A stretch of DNA of 64,000 nt. Source: Pyrenopolyporus hunteri (lineage: Eukaryota > Ascomycota > Sordariomycetes > Xylariales > Hypoxylaceae). Of the stretch, positions 1 to 11,976 are shown piece after piece. The position numbers and the translations under genes were made by a program. Below the pieces are notes generated by a model that made no database searches, had not been told where the DNA came from, and worked only from the letters and a program-made list of their open reading frames with translations. The stretch covers positions 2,232,001-2,296,000 of the forward strand of contig CADCXC010000003.1 of assembly GCA_902806595.1 (NCBI GenBank), read 5' to 3'. Every line of letters begins with the position of its first letter. The stretch's first letter is position 1.

Positions 1-907
1 CCCTTACCGTTTTCCTTCTCTATAACGTCAGCGAAAAGCCACGGGGCCAAGTGACCCCAAGGGTCCATGGCAACAATTTTCTTCTTGTCACCCCATTGCG
101 GAAACGGGCCTATGTTGGCCGCTGGCTCGGTGTTCGTAAAATCTGGCCTTTATCCCACAGAATAACACATTAGTCGCCAAGAATCGGATAGGTAACGGTT
201 GGGGGTTACCGCACCTATGGTTGGCGTTGAGCTGCTTGCTGGCGAGAGCGAGGGCGAAGTAAATGGAGTAAGAGCCACCGTGTGCTATATTACTAAGTTA
301 TACAAAAACTCCAACGTTTCCGAGACTTCGACGGCTGGTGGTAGCTCACCTCCGATTGCTAAACCACTCACTGTTAGTGACTATCTAGATACAAAGCACC
401 CAAGGGCCGAAGAGAAGGGGAGTGCCTCACCATTGCGTCTTCGGATTGTGGATGAAGACCGGGAGACAACCACCGGACCACGACTGATGGCGTCAGGGGC
501 ACCCCATTGAAGAGGGAGTGGGTTGATGCCAATCTGCTTGGGATATGTACTAGCTAATAATTACTATAGGAACACAGCATTCTTCTGGGGAGCTGAGCTT
601 ACGTAAGGATAATTCGGGATGTGAATCCCGACTTCTGTGCCTCTTTGGCGGTAGGTGAAGTGTTGTCCGCCTCGGGTTCGCCGGCAGCTAGAGTTGTCCG
701 GATGGGAGACATTGAGACTCCACCAAGCAGAGAAGGAGATGCCCGAGGGCTCGGTGCTTGGATGGGTGGAGCAAGGGAATCGAGACGATGGGAAAAGGAT
801 TCAACGTCTGCTGCTATTTTACTTTGATTTTCCTGAATAGCCTTCAGAGCTTCGAGGACGTCTGCCATGCCCACCGCGCCATCCGTGCCTAAGCCTGAGC
901 TCGCCAT
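1..907 (-). CDS. URC1: URC1-type GTP cyclohydrolase II-like protein (3' part beyond window)
   Basis: Encodes the N-terminal part of a fungal GTP-cyclohydrolase-II-family protein of the URC1 type, which takes part in uracil catabolism in fungi. Seen: ATG at 905-907; exons on the minus strand 603-907, 431-549, 215-284 and 1-147, separated by GT-AG introns of 53, 146 and 67 bp; all phases match. Exon 1 gives a variable helical N-terminus (MASSGLGTDG..., then ALKAIQENQ). Exons 2-4 give the conserved family text: TYPKQIGINPLPLQWG, SRGPVVVSRSS, AHGGSYSIYFALALA, then PDFTNTEPAANIGPFPQWG and KKKIVAMDPWGHLAPW. The catalytic GCHII domain lies beyond position 1. A UPRTase gene, another URC-pathway activity, lies 2.5 kb away. 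The in-frame ATG at 988 is an alternative start, but 907 fits family length better. Family assignment comes from recalled similarity. Confidence 0.85.
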
Positions 908-2425
908 TATGATAGCTAAGCAAGGGATGCTTCCGACGTATAACGGAGAAACGAAGTGATTGGTGATGTATAGATAGGAATAAATCAAGCAGCTGGAGAG
1001 GGAAAGGAGGGGCTGGAACAGCTTTTGCTAATGATATCGCCTAAGATGAGGTAGGTAGCTTTCTATCCAAGAAAAAATACTGAAGAATCGACGGACCAAC
1101 GACCGAGTGAGACTCTTGGGGACGACCAAGAGGAGGCAGGAGGTCGGGACTAGGTAATAGGTAATAGGTAATAGGAAGGCGGTCGGTATGCAAGAGAAGC
1201 GCGCCTAACCTTCTATGAATGTATGTACCCAGTACTTGAATCTACGGCGAAGCGGGATGGGTATGCCAAACTAACCTCCGCCGAGTGAACTGGAATGGGA
1301 ACGAGCAGACAAGTATACATATACATACATACCTAGGTATATACGTACGTACATGGAAGTGCCTAGAGCTCATTCCCTACCTGATAAGGTATTGTGCCCA
1401 AGGAAGTTAGGTAGGTAGGCACCTGACTACCTAATGATGATAATCCACCAGGACTAGTCGTAGCCCCCGCTAGTTCGTACCTGCGTCTGCTGTAAACGTC
1501 CGGTTACTTCTATGTATGCGTATTAGAACCGTGTCTTATCCGGCCTGAGGAGTAGGTCCTTATCTCGGATAGAGACATATGATTTCCGGATCTACTTAAT
1601 CCTGGCCCTGTCGAGGACCGGTGCTATAGACTGAGATAAGAGACGACTGGGCATTGAAAATGATTGATGCAATCGTTGCGCAATCCTTGAATGTTTTGTA
1701 GGGAATGTGTCAACATGGAATTCCTTATGTGGAGCAGCACTACGTGGACTATCGAGTTTCTGCTGATGGACAACCTCCTATTTGATTTTGATAAATGCCA
1801 ATGTCCGAATATGCTGCTTATGAGCCTATCAGGTACGGTACAATACCTTTCATCGGGCCTGTGGTAAGGCAACCCCGCCCTATGGAAGCCGATTAGCGCT
1901 CCTTAGGGTGCTTTAGTAGGTACATACATACCGGGTAGGTACCTAGGTAGCCCGGTATCCGGCGGGAGGTAAGTTGGTAGGTACTTAGGTACCTAGCTGT
2001 ACGATTGATAGCTGATAAGGATGTCTTATCAACTTTTCCAACAAACCTTCTCTATAACCAGGCGCAATGAAGCAAAGTTAGACGTGAATAAACGTCCGCC
2101 TCCTCATAACGTTTTTCTTTGTTATGGAAAATCAACGACCTTGCGTGCGTGCAAGCAAGAGTTGAATCATTTGTGCGGTCCCTGGGTTTGAGGGACAGCG
2201 ACGACTACGACTAAACCTAGCAACGTGGAAACGCGCACTGTCTTCTCCTCTACGCGCGACAGCCTGACGTACGTCATTCCTAACAAAACCCGAACAATCG
2301 ACCGCGCGATCGATAATCAACAACAACACTCCATTCGGAACCGATCCACCTTCTAACTCAATCAACGACCAGCACGGCTTAGAGTACTTTACCACTCCGT
2401 CCGACGCGTCGCATTCCGACTCGCC
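908..2425. other. Intergenic, divergent promoter region URC1/ELF1
   Basis: No supportable gene. The stretch separates two divergently transcribed genes. It contains a short AATAGGT-type tandem repeat at about 1151-1175 and several TAGGTA/TACCTA elements (about 1330-1420 and 1915-1995). The only ORFs are short and lack recognisable sequence. Confidence 0.6.
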
Positions 2426-3059
2426 ATGGTTGGTAGCCCTATTTATCGCGATACCACGACCCGAAGACACTAATAAGATGGCCGAATATAGGGGAAGCGC
2501 AAGAAGGCAGCCAGAAAGCCTCAGGGCAAGAAGAAGGTACCTCATCTTCTGGATATCGGACCGTCCTCTCTCAAGATCAAACGCTCATTAAATCGCAGAA
2601 CGACCCTCTCCCTACCATCTTCACCTGCCTCTTCTGCAATCACGAAAAGTCCGTCACCGTCGAAATGAATAAGAAGATGGGTGTCGGTACGCTGGAATGC
2701 AAGGTATGCGGCCAGACATTCCAATGTGGTATCAACTGTGAGTAGGGAGCACATCCGCTGTCGCAAATAGTTGCTGATATGAGCTAGACCTTTCGGCTCC
2801 CGTCGACGTGTATAGCGAATGGATTGATGCGGCAGGTACGTTGATTCTCTGAGGATATCGTTATGCTCGGCTCCCATAAGGACTTACTGACGCCGTTCTA
2901 GACGCCGTCGCAAAGGATGATAACGCTGGAAATGCCTCGGCCTCGGCTTCAACATATCGTCAAGTTCCAAGACAGGCGGCGGCCGGCCGTTATGACGACG
3001 ACGAAGATGACCGCAGATATGAGGGAGAAGGCATCGTGCCAGATGATGAGGAAGACTGA
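2426..3059 (+). CDS. ELF1: Transcription elongation factor 1 homolog (Elf1)
   Basis: Small zinc-ribbon factor that travels with RNA polymerase II and helps it pass nucleosomes. Reconstructed protein is 130 residues from five exons: 2426-2428, 2492-2536, 2599-2737, 2788-2835 and 2902-3059. Residues 2-16 are the basic tail (GKRKKAARKPQGKKK). The zinc ribbon uses C26/C29 and C50/C53, followed by the signature GINYLSAPVDVYSEW, and the protein ends in an acidic tail (DDEED). The first exon consists only of the start codon: ATG at 2426 is followed at once by a GT, with a CACTAATAAG branch region before the acceptor at 2490-2491. Without this intron no in-frame ATG precedes the basic tail, because an upstream TAG closes the frame. 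Exon sums close exactly (393 nt). Confidence 0.88.
2429..2491 (+). other. Intron directly after the ELF1 start codon
   Basis: A 63-bp GT-AG intron whose first base follows the ATG. A branch-point-like CTAAT lies at 2470-2474, 16-20 bp before the acceptor. It is inferred from frame: it is the only way seen to attach a start codon to the conserved GKRKK N-terminus. Confidence 0.75.
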
Positions 3060-3363
3060 GAAGTTACAAATTCTACGAATCGGGCTAACTTGATATAACA
3101 ACACATGGAAGACGATGAAGTAGTAACGGTGCCTATGGATTGTGGGCTACAGTTATTATGGTCCCCGGCTACTTAGGTATCTTTGCAGTCTATTCAACGA
3201 CCACAGCACAGTTCTTGATAGAGTATACCGTATAATACGGCGGCTAGTTTCCCTTTAATCTCTGCAGACGGAGCAGAGTCTACATGGCTTTAAGTAATGG
3301 CAGATGCTAAATTTCGCCCATTTCCTTCTATACTTGCCCGTGGTCACCACTACCTAATGCCCT

Positions 3364-4383
3364 CTATACGGTATAGAACCGATCTCCGAAGTCGCCCAGG
3401 CCTGGGATGATATAGCTGGGAGAATGTTAGTAAGGCATATATCCCACAGAAATTAGTTGACATACTTCTTTTCGTCGAGACCCTATTAGTTATCCATGTT
3501 AGTATTTTGGTAGGAGAATTTGGCCCAACATGTACAGAATATCTTACCTGGTCAACGAATGCTGTGACGACTCGAAGCTTGGGGAACTTCGTTGCAAAGT
3601 TCTGGATCCCCTGTGGGCTGGCGATTAAGTTGAGGAAAAGGATTCTCTCTTCTGGGACACCACGTGATTTCAGGACATCGACAGCCATGATGGCAGAACC
3701 ACCTAAAGTATCCAGCTCGATCAGTTTTCCTAGGTCCGTACAAGATTGTGACGGAGGTGGCCATCTAACCTGTCGCAAACATTGGGTCAAGCAGTAGGAC
3801 CCATCTGTCGGCGATATCCTCAGGTAACTTATCATAAAATAGCTTTGGCTTGGCGGTTTCTTCATCTCGTTGGATCAAGATCTTACCGATCCTAACCGAT
3901 CGACAGCAGTCCCGAAGACCTTGTTCCATGGCCTCGCCGGCTCGCATGATAGAGACACCGCATATCTTCCCTTGGAACATGAGTCCCGCATAGGTGCGGC
4001 CGACAGGAGTTGTCACGGTATGCTCAACAACGGGTAGATGGTTCAGCCCCTCCTCGACTAGCAGACGAATGATTCGGTTCGAGTAGAAAATGAAGTCTGC
4101 TCGTTCCGTCTTCCTGTCTCGGATTTTCCTGCCTCACGGTTAGATTATAAGTGCGTCGAGACACGACTCCGTATCGACTATAGCATACGCCTAAACTGAT
4201 GGACAAGGAAGTCACTCACGTGAGTAGTGCGATGAGCTGCGGAGTTTGGGGTAAGGTGATCACGTTGTCATGTTCAACCTCGGTCGAGACAGTAGCGATA
4301 GGCTTCTGACTAGGAGAGCGGTAGTCGGGTCCTACGCACTGCACAGGGCCAACTTGGGGACGGTCTTCAGATTCGGTAGCCAT
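3364..4383 (-). CDS. FUR1: Uracil phosphoribosyltransferase
   Basis: Converts uracil plus PRPP to UMP (pyrimidine salvage); in fungi with the URC route a paralogous UPRTase (URC6) is part of uracil degradation. Five exons on the minus strand: 4220-4383, 3770-4128, 3548-3702, 3466-3482 and 3364-3415, giving 248 residues. Visible features: RADFIFYSNRIIRLLVEEGLNHLP, TPVGRTYAGL, CGVSIMRAGEAME, the PRPP-binding loop DPMFATGGSA (split by an intron inside the glycine pair), and the uracil-binding C-terminus KNYIIPGLGDFGDRFYTV. Length and motifs are normal for the family. The fourth exon is only 17 nt. ELF1 converges on it from the left. Whether it is the FUR1 or the URC6 form cannot be decided from the sequence. 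Confidence 0.93.
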
Positions 4384-5654
4384 TCTGCAGTTTCCTGGAA
4401 GCTAAAGGTCAGAATTTTATAACGTCTAGAGACGCTTATATATTACCTAGAGAAAGCCAAGTTCAGACCGCGTTTGAAGATGTGGCCTTACCCGAGAAAC
4501 TAAACCGAGACCACTCAACGTGAGCGGCCAAAGGGGGATTATAACCGTGTGTTCTTGATTAGGTTCCTATGATAGGCTGGTGTGGATATTCAAACCGTTG
4601 GTGAAGCCGAAATCTGGGGCTAAGATGCTCCAAACTTCATAAGTCAGACGACTAGAAGGAGATTAGGACGACAACTTGGGTATTTTAGTATAACGTGAGA
4701 AGAAGATTGGGAAGGTCGAATTCCAACGAAGCCCGCAATGGAAGATGCTCTAAATACCTGGGTACCTAACCTAGGGTCGGCAGTCTGATAGAGACTAAGA
4801 AACTTCATTTTGGAATAGTCGGTGCCAGATGATAGGCTGTTTTCTGGGTTGCCTCAATACAACGATAGATTTAAGCGTAAATCGAGGCTGCGTGGAGCTG
4901 ACTTGTAGGAAACCGAATCTTTGGCACGATAAGCCCTAATAGGCAATCTCTAGACTATCTTGGCACTCTAGTGGTTTCCCCGCCTGCAAGTTCAATGCTC
5001 TTCATCCGTAAATCCTGTCGCGCCTACCCTGTTTCAGGCTTCAGCCCAGAAGAACCGGTTGGTTACCACCGATCAGCCGAACCAGTCAACAAAGAGCTGG
5101 TACCTATTAGGTACTGTACCGTGCTTGACCTTTATGTAGGTACATAAGGTTTTGATGGGTGGATGCTTCCGTCATTAGCTAAAAGGTAGGTCCGACGCGG
5201 CAAATACCTACTCTACAATAGTTATTAACAGGAACTCACGGTCCATGTGAATAGAAAAAAGATTCCGGGGTTCAGGGTGTGAATTACGGCGTTCGCCATC
5301 TTCAACATTTTTGGTAGTGTTTCGCTGCTTGACTGCCTGTCTGGCCTAACAGCATTGAATTTGCTCCGCAATCCTTTTTGTACCTGGGGACTGCTTTACA
5401 CTCATTTAAGGAGATAGTACGCGTTCATTGTCCCCCCCTCGATCAATAATTCGCCGTTTACCCCTGCCCACGGGAGCCCGCCGCAAGGCTACTATTTCTA
5501 TTACTACCACTGCTCTTCGAGCGCGTCTTTCAGCTCGTCACCCAAACATTGCTACTTAGCCCACTTTCGATAATTCATCGTCGCAATGAACGATTAGTTT
5601 CCCCACGTCGCTAACTCTTTAACCACTACAGAGGTGTTTTAACCAGGAGCGACC
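4384..5654. other. Intergenic, divergent promoters of UPRTase and WAPL
   Basis: 1.27 kb with no supportable gene. The right end (about 5440-5640) is pyrimidine-rich, as is usual for fungal 5' leaders. One TAGGTACATAAGG-type element lies near 5140. Confidence 0.6.
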
Positions 5655-8320
5655 ATGGCCACGAAGCAGGACTTCGGCGCTCCGCGCAAGAGAGGGCTAA
5701 TGACATATGGGAAGGCCGCTCGTAGAAGACAAGTACAGCCACTATTCACACCCACTGAGTTTCCACCTATACCGGAAGATGACTCCATCTCAAAGCACAA
5801 GGCCACCGTAACGCGCCGCCGACCTTCGCTCCTCACGTCGCCGTTACGCGACCCCTCCTCATCAGCCCGCGCACTTGATGGATCGGTCGACGTAAAAGCG
5901 AAACCAAATGGATTGCAAGGAAAAGCGCAAAGCTTGGATCGAAAACGCAAGATATCTCAAGTGTATGCGCCTAAGGGCCGAGCACAGGAGCCTTCTCGCA
6001 CCAGCCAACGCGGCGTTTCCCCTGGTCGCATACCGCCTCGGTCTCTCTCATCAACATCTACAAACGCTCGACAAACGGCCCTCTCGACTTCGCGACAACG
6101 CGCTCGCCCAGCTCCATTAGAACCTATGGATACAGATGCGGCTGAATCTAGATTATCAAGTCCACCACTGACACCGACGCTGCCGAAGGCTTCAGGGCCA
6201 CCCAAAACCACCGCCCCTAAAGACTCCAAGGGATCAACTTCAAATGCAACTGTGGCAAAGAAGGCGAAGCGGGATAATTTGCAACAACATATTCCCCTCC
6301 GCTTTGCCCGCGAAACTATCCCAGAATCAAAGCTACCGGGCATATTCCCAGATAGTGAGATTCGATCTGCTCTTCAATCAGCCCCGGACAATGTCTCCGC
6401 GAAGCGTAGAAAGCGATTGGTCGATACACTAAAAGAACAAACAAAGGACGAAATAGTCGAGTCGGTCGATGAAGCCTTTGAGAGTCGAGTAAATTCAAGC
6501 CAGCCAACTTTGAGTCTCCAGGTCAGCGACGTCTCGATGACGGATTCGCAGTCTTTGCCGCAAACACCAAGTCGCAAGACCGGAACACTGCAAGCGACTA
6601 GCACGAGGACCTTCACACGGTCCAGCAGTGCCCTCAAGTTTACATATGGCCAGGGTAGAAAGGTGCTAGAGGAGGAAGTTGATCTACTGGAAAGTCTCGC
6701 TCTGCCTGAGTTGTCGGCCCCCCTGAAGGGCAGGCGCTTAGAACTTGGGACCCCGAAGAAAGCTGCCGGCACAAAAGGAGCCTTCGATGATGACGAATCT
6801 ACACTCAACGGCTCGCCCAATTCGAAACTCCGAGATATTCATGAATTGCGACATGCCGGAGCAAATTCGCGTGTGGCCGATACGATGCAAGATCTGGCCG
6901 ATCAGATTGGTGCTCCGGGCGACAAGCCTTCATCGTCACGAAGGGCTGCGTTGCTCCAGGTAGCGGAGAAAATAAAGGATAAGACATTTATGCGGCAATG
7001 TCGCGACCACGGTGTCGAGGCGGCATTCCTAAAAGACATGGGCAGAGAGACTGATGCTATCTCTGGATACCTCATTCTATCAATCCTCTTGACGATACTT
7101 TCAAAGTGGCCTTCCTCACACATACAACAGCTGATCCGGGTTGGGAAGCCTGCTAATATGTTTGCCCTCCTTCTTGGCATTCCCCGAGACATTAAGGTAA
7201 TAGCTCGGGATAGGAAGAGCAATTTATCCAAGAGAAGCCAAACCTCTCTCATCGCGATCCAAACCATGCTATCTGAGCTACCCATCTGGGGCGAGGCCAG
7301 GCCTACCCAAGTCTCACCGAGGAGTCTTGTTCTTAAATGCCTCCACCTACTTGTCACCCAGAACGTCAGCGCAGCCAAGGACCCAGCCATTTTCTCACCT
7401 GCTGTGACAGAGGGTCTCTTCTCGGTGCTCTCAGAGGCGGCCGAAAGTACCGAGCATTGGGATTATCCCACAGCAGTAGAAGCGATCGATCTTGCAAATT
7501 CCTTGTCGATTCTCGATTTCTACGCTGTCAGTTTCGCGGAACCGCAACGCGTGAGTGCTGACTGGGCCACCCGTTATCTTCCAGTCGTAGCCGACGTCTT
7601 TAAAGCTTCCTCAAGAAGAGCGGTCCCGGATGTCGCTACTCAGGAGAGCGAAGCCAAGCTGCTTGAGAGTGCCATCCTGAAGCTCACTATCAACTTGACA
7701 AATAATAGCCTGGAGGCACCGGAAATATTTGTATCAAAAGGACTCATACCAGCTTTGGCGGGTTCGATATCCAGTAATTTCACCCGTATCTGGGAGTCGC
7801 TTTCCCAGGACGCATGGGCCGACGGGATCTTAGATAGCCTAGTCTTGCGGCTGGGCATTCTCATCAATTTCTCGGAGCACAGCCCCCTCGTACGACAAGT
7901 CATTGATGATTGTTATCATAATGACCAGAGACCCGTTGACGAGCTGATACGGTTGTTCCTAGAGAACTACCGCAGAACAGCAGAGGTAAGTTCGGGATGG
8001 GCTGGACTTGTTGTTCTATGCTAACAGGAGACCAGGCCGATTCGATGGAAACTAGCCACTTAAATGTTGCGTTCGGATATTTGTCAGTATTGTTAGGATA
8101 CCTAGCTCTACACCCGCCGGTGCGACAGAAGATCCGGGCGAACCACTCAACTAAGAGCATCACGCCTCTACTGGACTCCCTGCGCGAATTCATCACCCAC
8201 TATAAGAAAGTGGAACAGAACGTGGACGAAGATGAGGATGGCCCACGAGGCCATAGTAGTTACATGGAGCGGCTCCAGGACCTGGTGCAACAACTGGAAG
8301 ACCAAGCAGCATATGATTAG
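5655..8320 (+). CDS. Wings apart-like (WAPL) cohesin release factor
   Basis: Predicted chromatin protein that opens the cohesin ring (fungal Wapl/Rad61 family). Two exons, 5655-7985 and 8036-8320, with a 50-bp GTAAGT...CCAG intron (branch GCTAAC), give 871 residues. The N-terminal ~370 residues are basic and Ser/Pro/Thr-rich, probably disordered. The C-terminal half is all-helical and carries the WAPL region, starting near ELRHAGANSRVADTMQDLADQ and including CRDHGVEAAFLKDMG and ending in the GYLSVLLGYLALHPPVRQKI block. The protein ends with an acidic stretch (VDEDEDGP) and a short helix. The start is supported by a good context (CGACCATGGCC). Nothing is broken. Family call rests on the C-terminal helical pattern, recognised from memory. 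Confidence 0.85.
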
Positions 8321-10216
8321 TCAGGATGTGGCCGCAGTCGATGGACTAGGTTCTATTACGTGGCTCCTCCCGAAGGAACGGCAGATGTACACAATTTACT
8401 GCTGTTGGAAAAGTTGATTTAGCATGGGATACAATACGAAAGGGTGAGACTTAAAAAAGTTCATCGTCACGAGGAAGGGTTTGAATCATGCATGTATTTG
8501 GGTCCTCGGTCCTTGGGCGCTTGAGGACGGAACTGGAGATGTCTGCGATGATTTTATTGGTATTACCCCAACGGAAAGAGGTTTCAGGACGACGTCGGAT
8601 ACCCCTAAAACAGCCACAGGGCATGATGAATGGGCGAGGTCGATAATTCGGACGGTACAGGCGCAGCTGTTATACCCAGGACATACATATCTAGAATCGA
8701 GCTGATTGGCGACGGGGTACACAACTCTGTCTGGAATGTATCTAATGTTGATACCTACAGCTTTGCCGTTCGTGTCTACCTAAGGTATCGTAGGTACCGA
8801 AGTCAGTCAGTTTCTCAATCATGTCAAGTTTTGAGCCGTAGAAATACAACCTGGTCATCAGACGGCATTCTCGGGCACTTTAGGTGCCTATACATACCTA
8901 GGTACCTAGGTATGTTGCTATTATTTAAGGGGGGTAGCTATGTAGGTGAATACCTACCTAGGTACGTAAATGAGGTACACTGCTATATGCATCCAATGTA
9001 CCCCTGGCTGGGCACCGCTAGCTGGATACCTACATGTACCTAGGTAGGCAAGTATTTTACCTGAGTCTAGGCTTGCCCCGCGCCTATCCGCAGAGTCGAT
9101 GATGCTAGATGGAGACCCATTTACAGGGACCCCTACAATTGTCCTCATGTCAAAGCAAGTTATTAATAGGATCTTCACAGGTGTCTTAGATGGCTTGGGT
9201 GCCATAGCTAGCCGCGCTTTGAATGGTAGCTTAACCTTGGTTAACCGCCGCCTTCGTATACAGAAGACATAGCTTTTAGGTATACACCTAGTATATGTAG
9301 GTAGTATTAGGTGCAATCCGTATGATGTATTGTACCTGGTTTAATATTACATGTATATTTTATAGGTACCTAATATCTTGTATCAAGACAGTGGATAGGT
9401 AGTAACACGAACCCAGTAGCTCTCTCAGTAGGTACCTGCTTAATGCCTATACCTACCTACCCACCTGCCCTCTATATAGCCGTACCCCGCCGTCCCGTGT
9501 CGCAGGCAGCTTTGGGAGCAGCTTTGGCACGAGCTTTTTCTCTGCCTGTCCCACCGTTGTCCTTGCTCTTCCGTCCCTGAAGTGAGCAGCAGCTCGCACA
9601 TGCATTGTATGTACCCGGTACAACTGCCTACCAACCTCACCTACCTCATAGAATACAAACAACAAGAGAGAGCCCCTCCATCTCCTTTTTCCCTACCAAC
9701 TCTGACCTCATAACCCAGATGCCTCTTAATTTTTAATGCGTTATATTGGGTAACATCTGCACGTCATAACACACAAATGTGTGCCTGATTCAAGAGTCGA
9801 GAAATAATAAAAAAGGTGTGCACATCCCGCGCCTAGTTTCGCTACCTGCTATCCCCCGTCGCCCGTTCGCTGTCCCACGTCCCACGCCGTCCCTTTCACG
9901 AAACGCGCACAAACTATCTCACTTTACCTTACCACCTTACCACCTTACCATCTTACACGCGCTACGCAGCACAACGCACCTAACATACACCTAACACACG
10001 CCTAACACGAGAAGTGCGCACATACTCCCCCCCCCGGCGCACGGAACTCATTTACGCATTTCTCGTCCACCCCTCTCTCCCCTCTTTCTTTTCCCCCCAC
10101 GCCCATAACGTCCGAACGCCCGACGTGTTATGCAGCATTACTATCCGTCATGCTCATATGAGGTACCTGACAATAATACCTACAGTACACGATATTTCCC
10201 AGTAACGTCCCCGTAA
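8321..10216. other. Intergenic with dense TACCTAGG repeats and pyrimidine-rich leader
   Basis: 1.9 kb without a supportable gene. From about 8780 to 9460 it carries many TACCTAGGTA-type units. From about 9830 to 10110 the plus strand is C/T-rich with a CCTTACCA triplicate near 9925-9950, probably the promoter and 5' leader of the following RHEB gene. Confidence 0.55.
8892..8915. repeat. Perfect 24-bp palindrome of the TACCTAGG family
   Basis: Two CCTAGG cores in mirror arrangement around 8903/8904 form a perfect 12+12 inverted repeat (ACATACCTAGGT and its complement). It is one member of a sequence family found in almost every intergenic gap of the window. It could form a hairpin or bind a dimeric protein; no function is shown. 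Confidence 0.8.
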
Positions 10217-11054
10217 ATGCCGTCGCCATCCAAGCAGCGCAAGGTCGCTATTGTCGGCAGCCGCTCTGTAGGTACGTGTCTAGCGCCCCCTTCCGTGGTA
10301 CCCTCTTCTATACCTATCCCTTGCCTTCCCTTGCCGTGCCTTGTCGCGTCCCTTGCGGGTTCCCCCATGTGTGGCGCATCTATACGTCAATACTCATATA
10401 TGACATATCTCATGGTCACAGGCTAACCATTGAAACTCTATTTTGCAGGCAAGTCGTCGCTTGCGGTCCAGTTTGTCGATGGCCACTTCGTGGAGAGCTA
10501 CTATCCCACGATAGAGAATACCTTCAGCAAGGTCATTCGCTACAAGGGCCAGGACTATGCCACCGAGATCGTCGACACAGCCGGTCAGGATGAGTACAGC
10601 ATCTTGAACTCAAAGCACTTTATCGGTATTCACGGCTACATGCTGGTGTACTCGGTCTCCTCGCTGCCGTCATTCGAGATGGTGCAGGTCATCCGCGAGA
10701 AGATTCTCAACCACCTTGTCAGTCACACATACACTTGCACATATATACCAATTCATTCCTATGATTCAATTCCTACACTCAATTCCGTGGTCGCTAACAC
10801 TCTAGTAACTCCAGGGCACCGATTGGGTCCCCATTGTCATAGTAGGCAACAAGAGCGATCTACGTCCCGAGCAGCGCCAAGTTAGCCAGGAAGACGGCAA
10901 GAAGCTCTCGGAGAAGTTCAACTGCGCGTGGACCGAGGCAAGCGCCCGATACAACGAGAACGTCGCTAAGGCCTTCGAACTCTTGATTGCCCAAGTCGAG
11001 AAGTCTCAAAACCCGAACGAGGCTGCGGATAGTGGCAAGTGCCAAGTCATGTGA
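10217..11054 (+). CDS. RHEB: Rheb-type small GTPase
   Basis: Ras-family GTPase of the Rheb subgroup, an activator of TORC1 and linked in yeasts to basic amino-acid uptake. Three exons: 10217-10271, 10449-10717 and 10815-11054 (introns 177 and 97 bp), giving 187 residues. G1 is GSRSVGKSS (14-22), with the Arg-Ser pair at 16-17 where Ras has Gly-Gly, a Rheb hallmark. Switch I YYPTIENTF holds T39, G3 is DTAGQ (61-65), G4 NKSD (120-123), and the farnesylation box CQVM is at 184-187. The protein is therefore expected on endomembranes after prenylation. It runs in the same direction as the seryl-tRNA synthetase 0.9 kb downstream. Confidence 0.95.
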
Positions 11055-11976
11055 AGGACATTTGGACAAGAGAGAGGACAGAGGAGAGAGAACAGAGGAC
11101 AGCTCACATTCGAACACCCACCTTTAAGATACCATGCAAGCAGCACCTACGGCGACAGCAGCATGGAAACTTTAGCAAACTAGAAGGAGAATCTCTTAGC
11201 CACCGCAGGGTGGTAGCGTTGACGGTACCATTGCTTTTTTTTCGGACGGGTAATTTTCGTTTCTTCGACACTTTTTATTTTCGACACTGAATCATTGACC
11301 ATAAGAATCGCTTGAATCTCGACTGGCAGAGATGATAATATTCGTCATGGCTTGTATATACCTTGCAAAGCTTCGTTTTGGTGAAGGGAGTCAATAGGAT
11401 CTGCTTCAGGACATGAGCGACCACCGTCAACGTGATATTGATCCCGACATGTGCTATTAATACATGCTACTTTATTCATAACCGAGCTTGACTTATGAAA
11501 TTGACTACTAATTGGGTCTTAACATTCTGGCTTATATGGAACTCTTAACATTAAAAGAGTACATATCCACTTGCTCATCCACTTATACAAAAAGTAAAGC
11601 AATAAGACGATACAGAATTCGGGGTATCGAGTCAGGTTTCCCTGTTCCGTGTATGTAAAAGGAAAGTTCCATCGTACTTAGGTAGGTACGTACTCGTGTT
11701 ACACCCAGATAACATGTGGAAGATTAAGGGACAAATGAACTGCCCGCCCGATGGCTGGTTGGTACGTACCATATCGTATTGGGTATGCCCCGCTACGTCG
11801 CGCTACCCCCTTCTGCCCCTCTACTAGAGGCCACCCCACCAAAATTTGGTCAGAGCAACATTGTACTATTCAGAAAGTGCGACGTTCAACTACTTATTTC
11901 TCCCCTCGACTACAAACCACAAACCAAAGCCGTTAGCGTGGAAACCTCTCCCTATAAGTTCATCGAGTTCTCCATT
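11055..11976. other. Intergenic RHEB-SerRS
   Basis: 0.9 kb holding the RHEB 3' region and the SerRS promoter/leader. An open frame from the ATG at 11779 continues without a stop into the SerRS start at 11977 (see findings). No other gene is supported. Confidence 0.6.

Noticed and set aside
599..988. Frame resembling a retrotransposon Gag N-terminus
   Set aside because: Splicing to the next segments in phase gives URC1 family text, so it is exon 1 of that gene.
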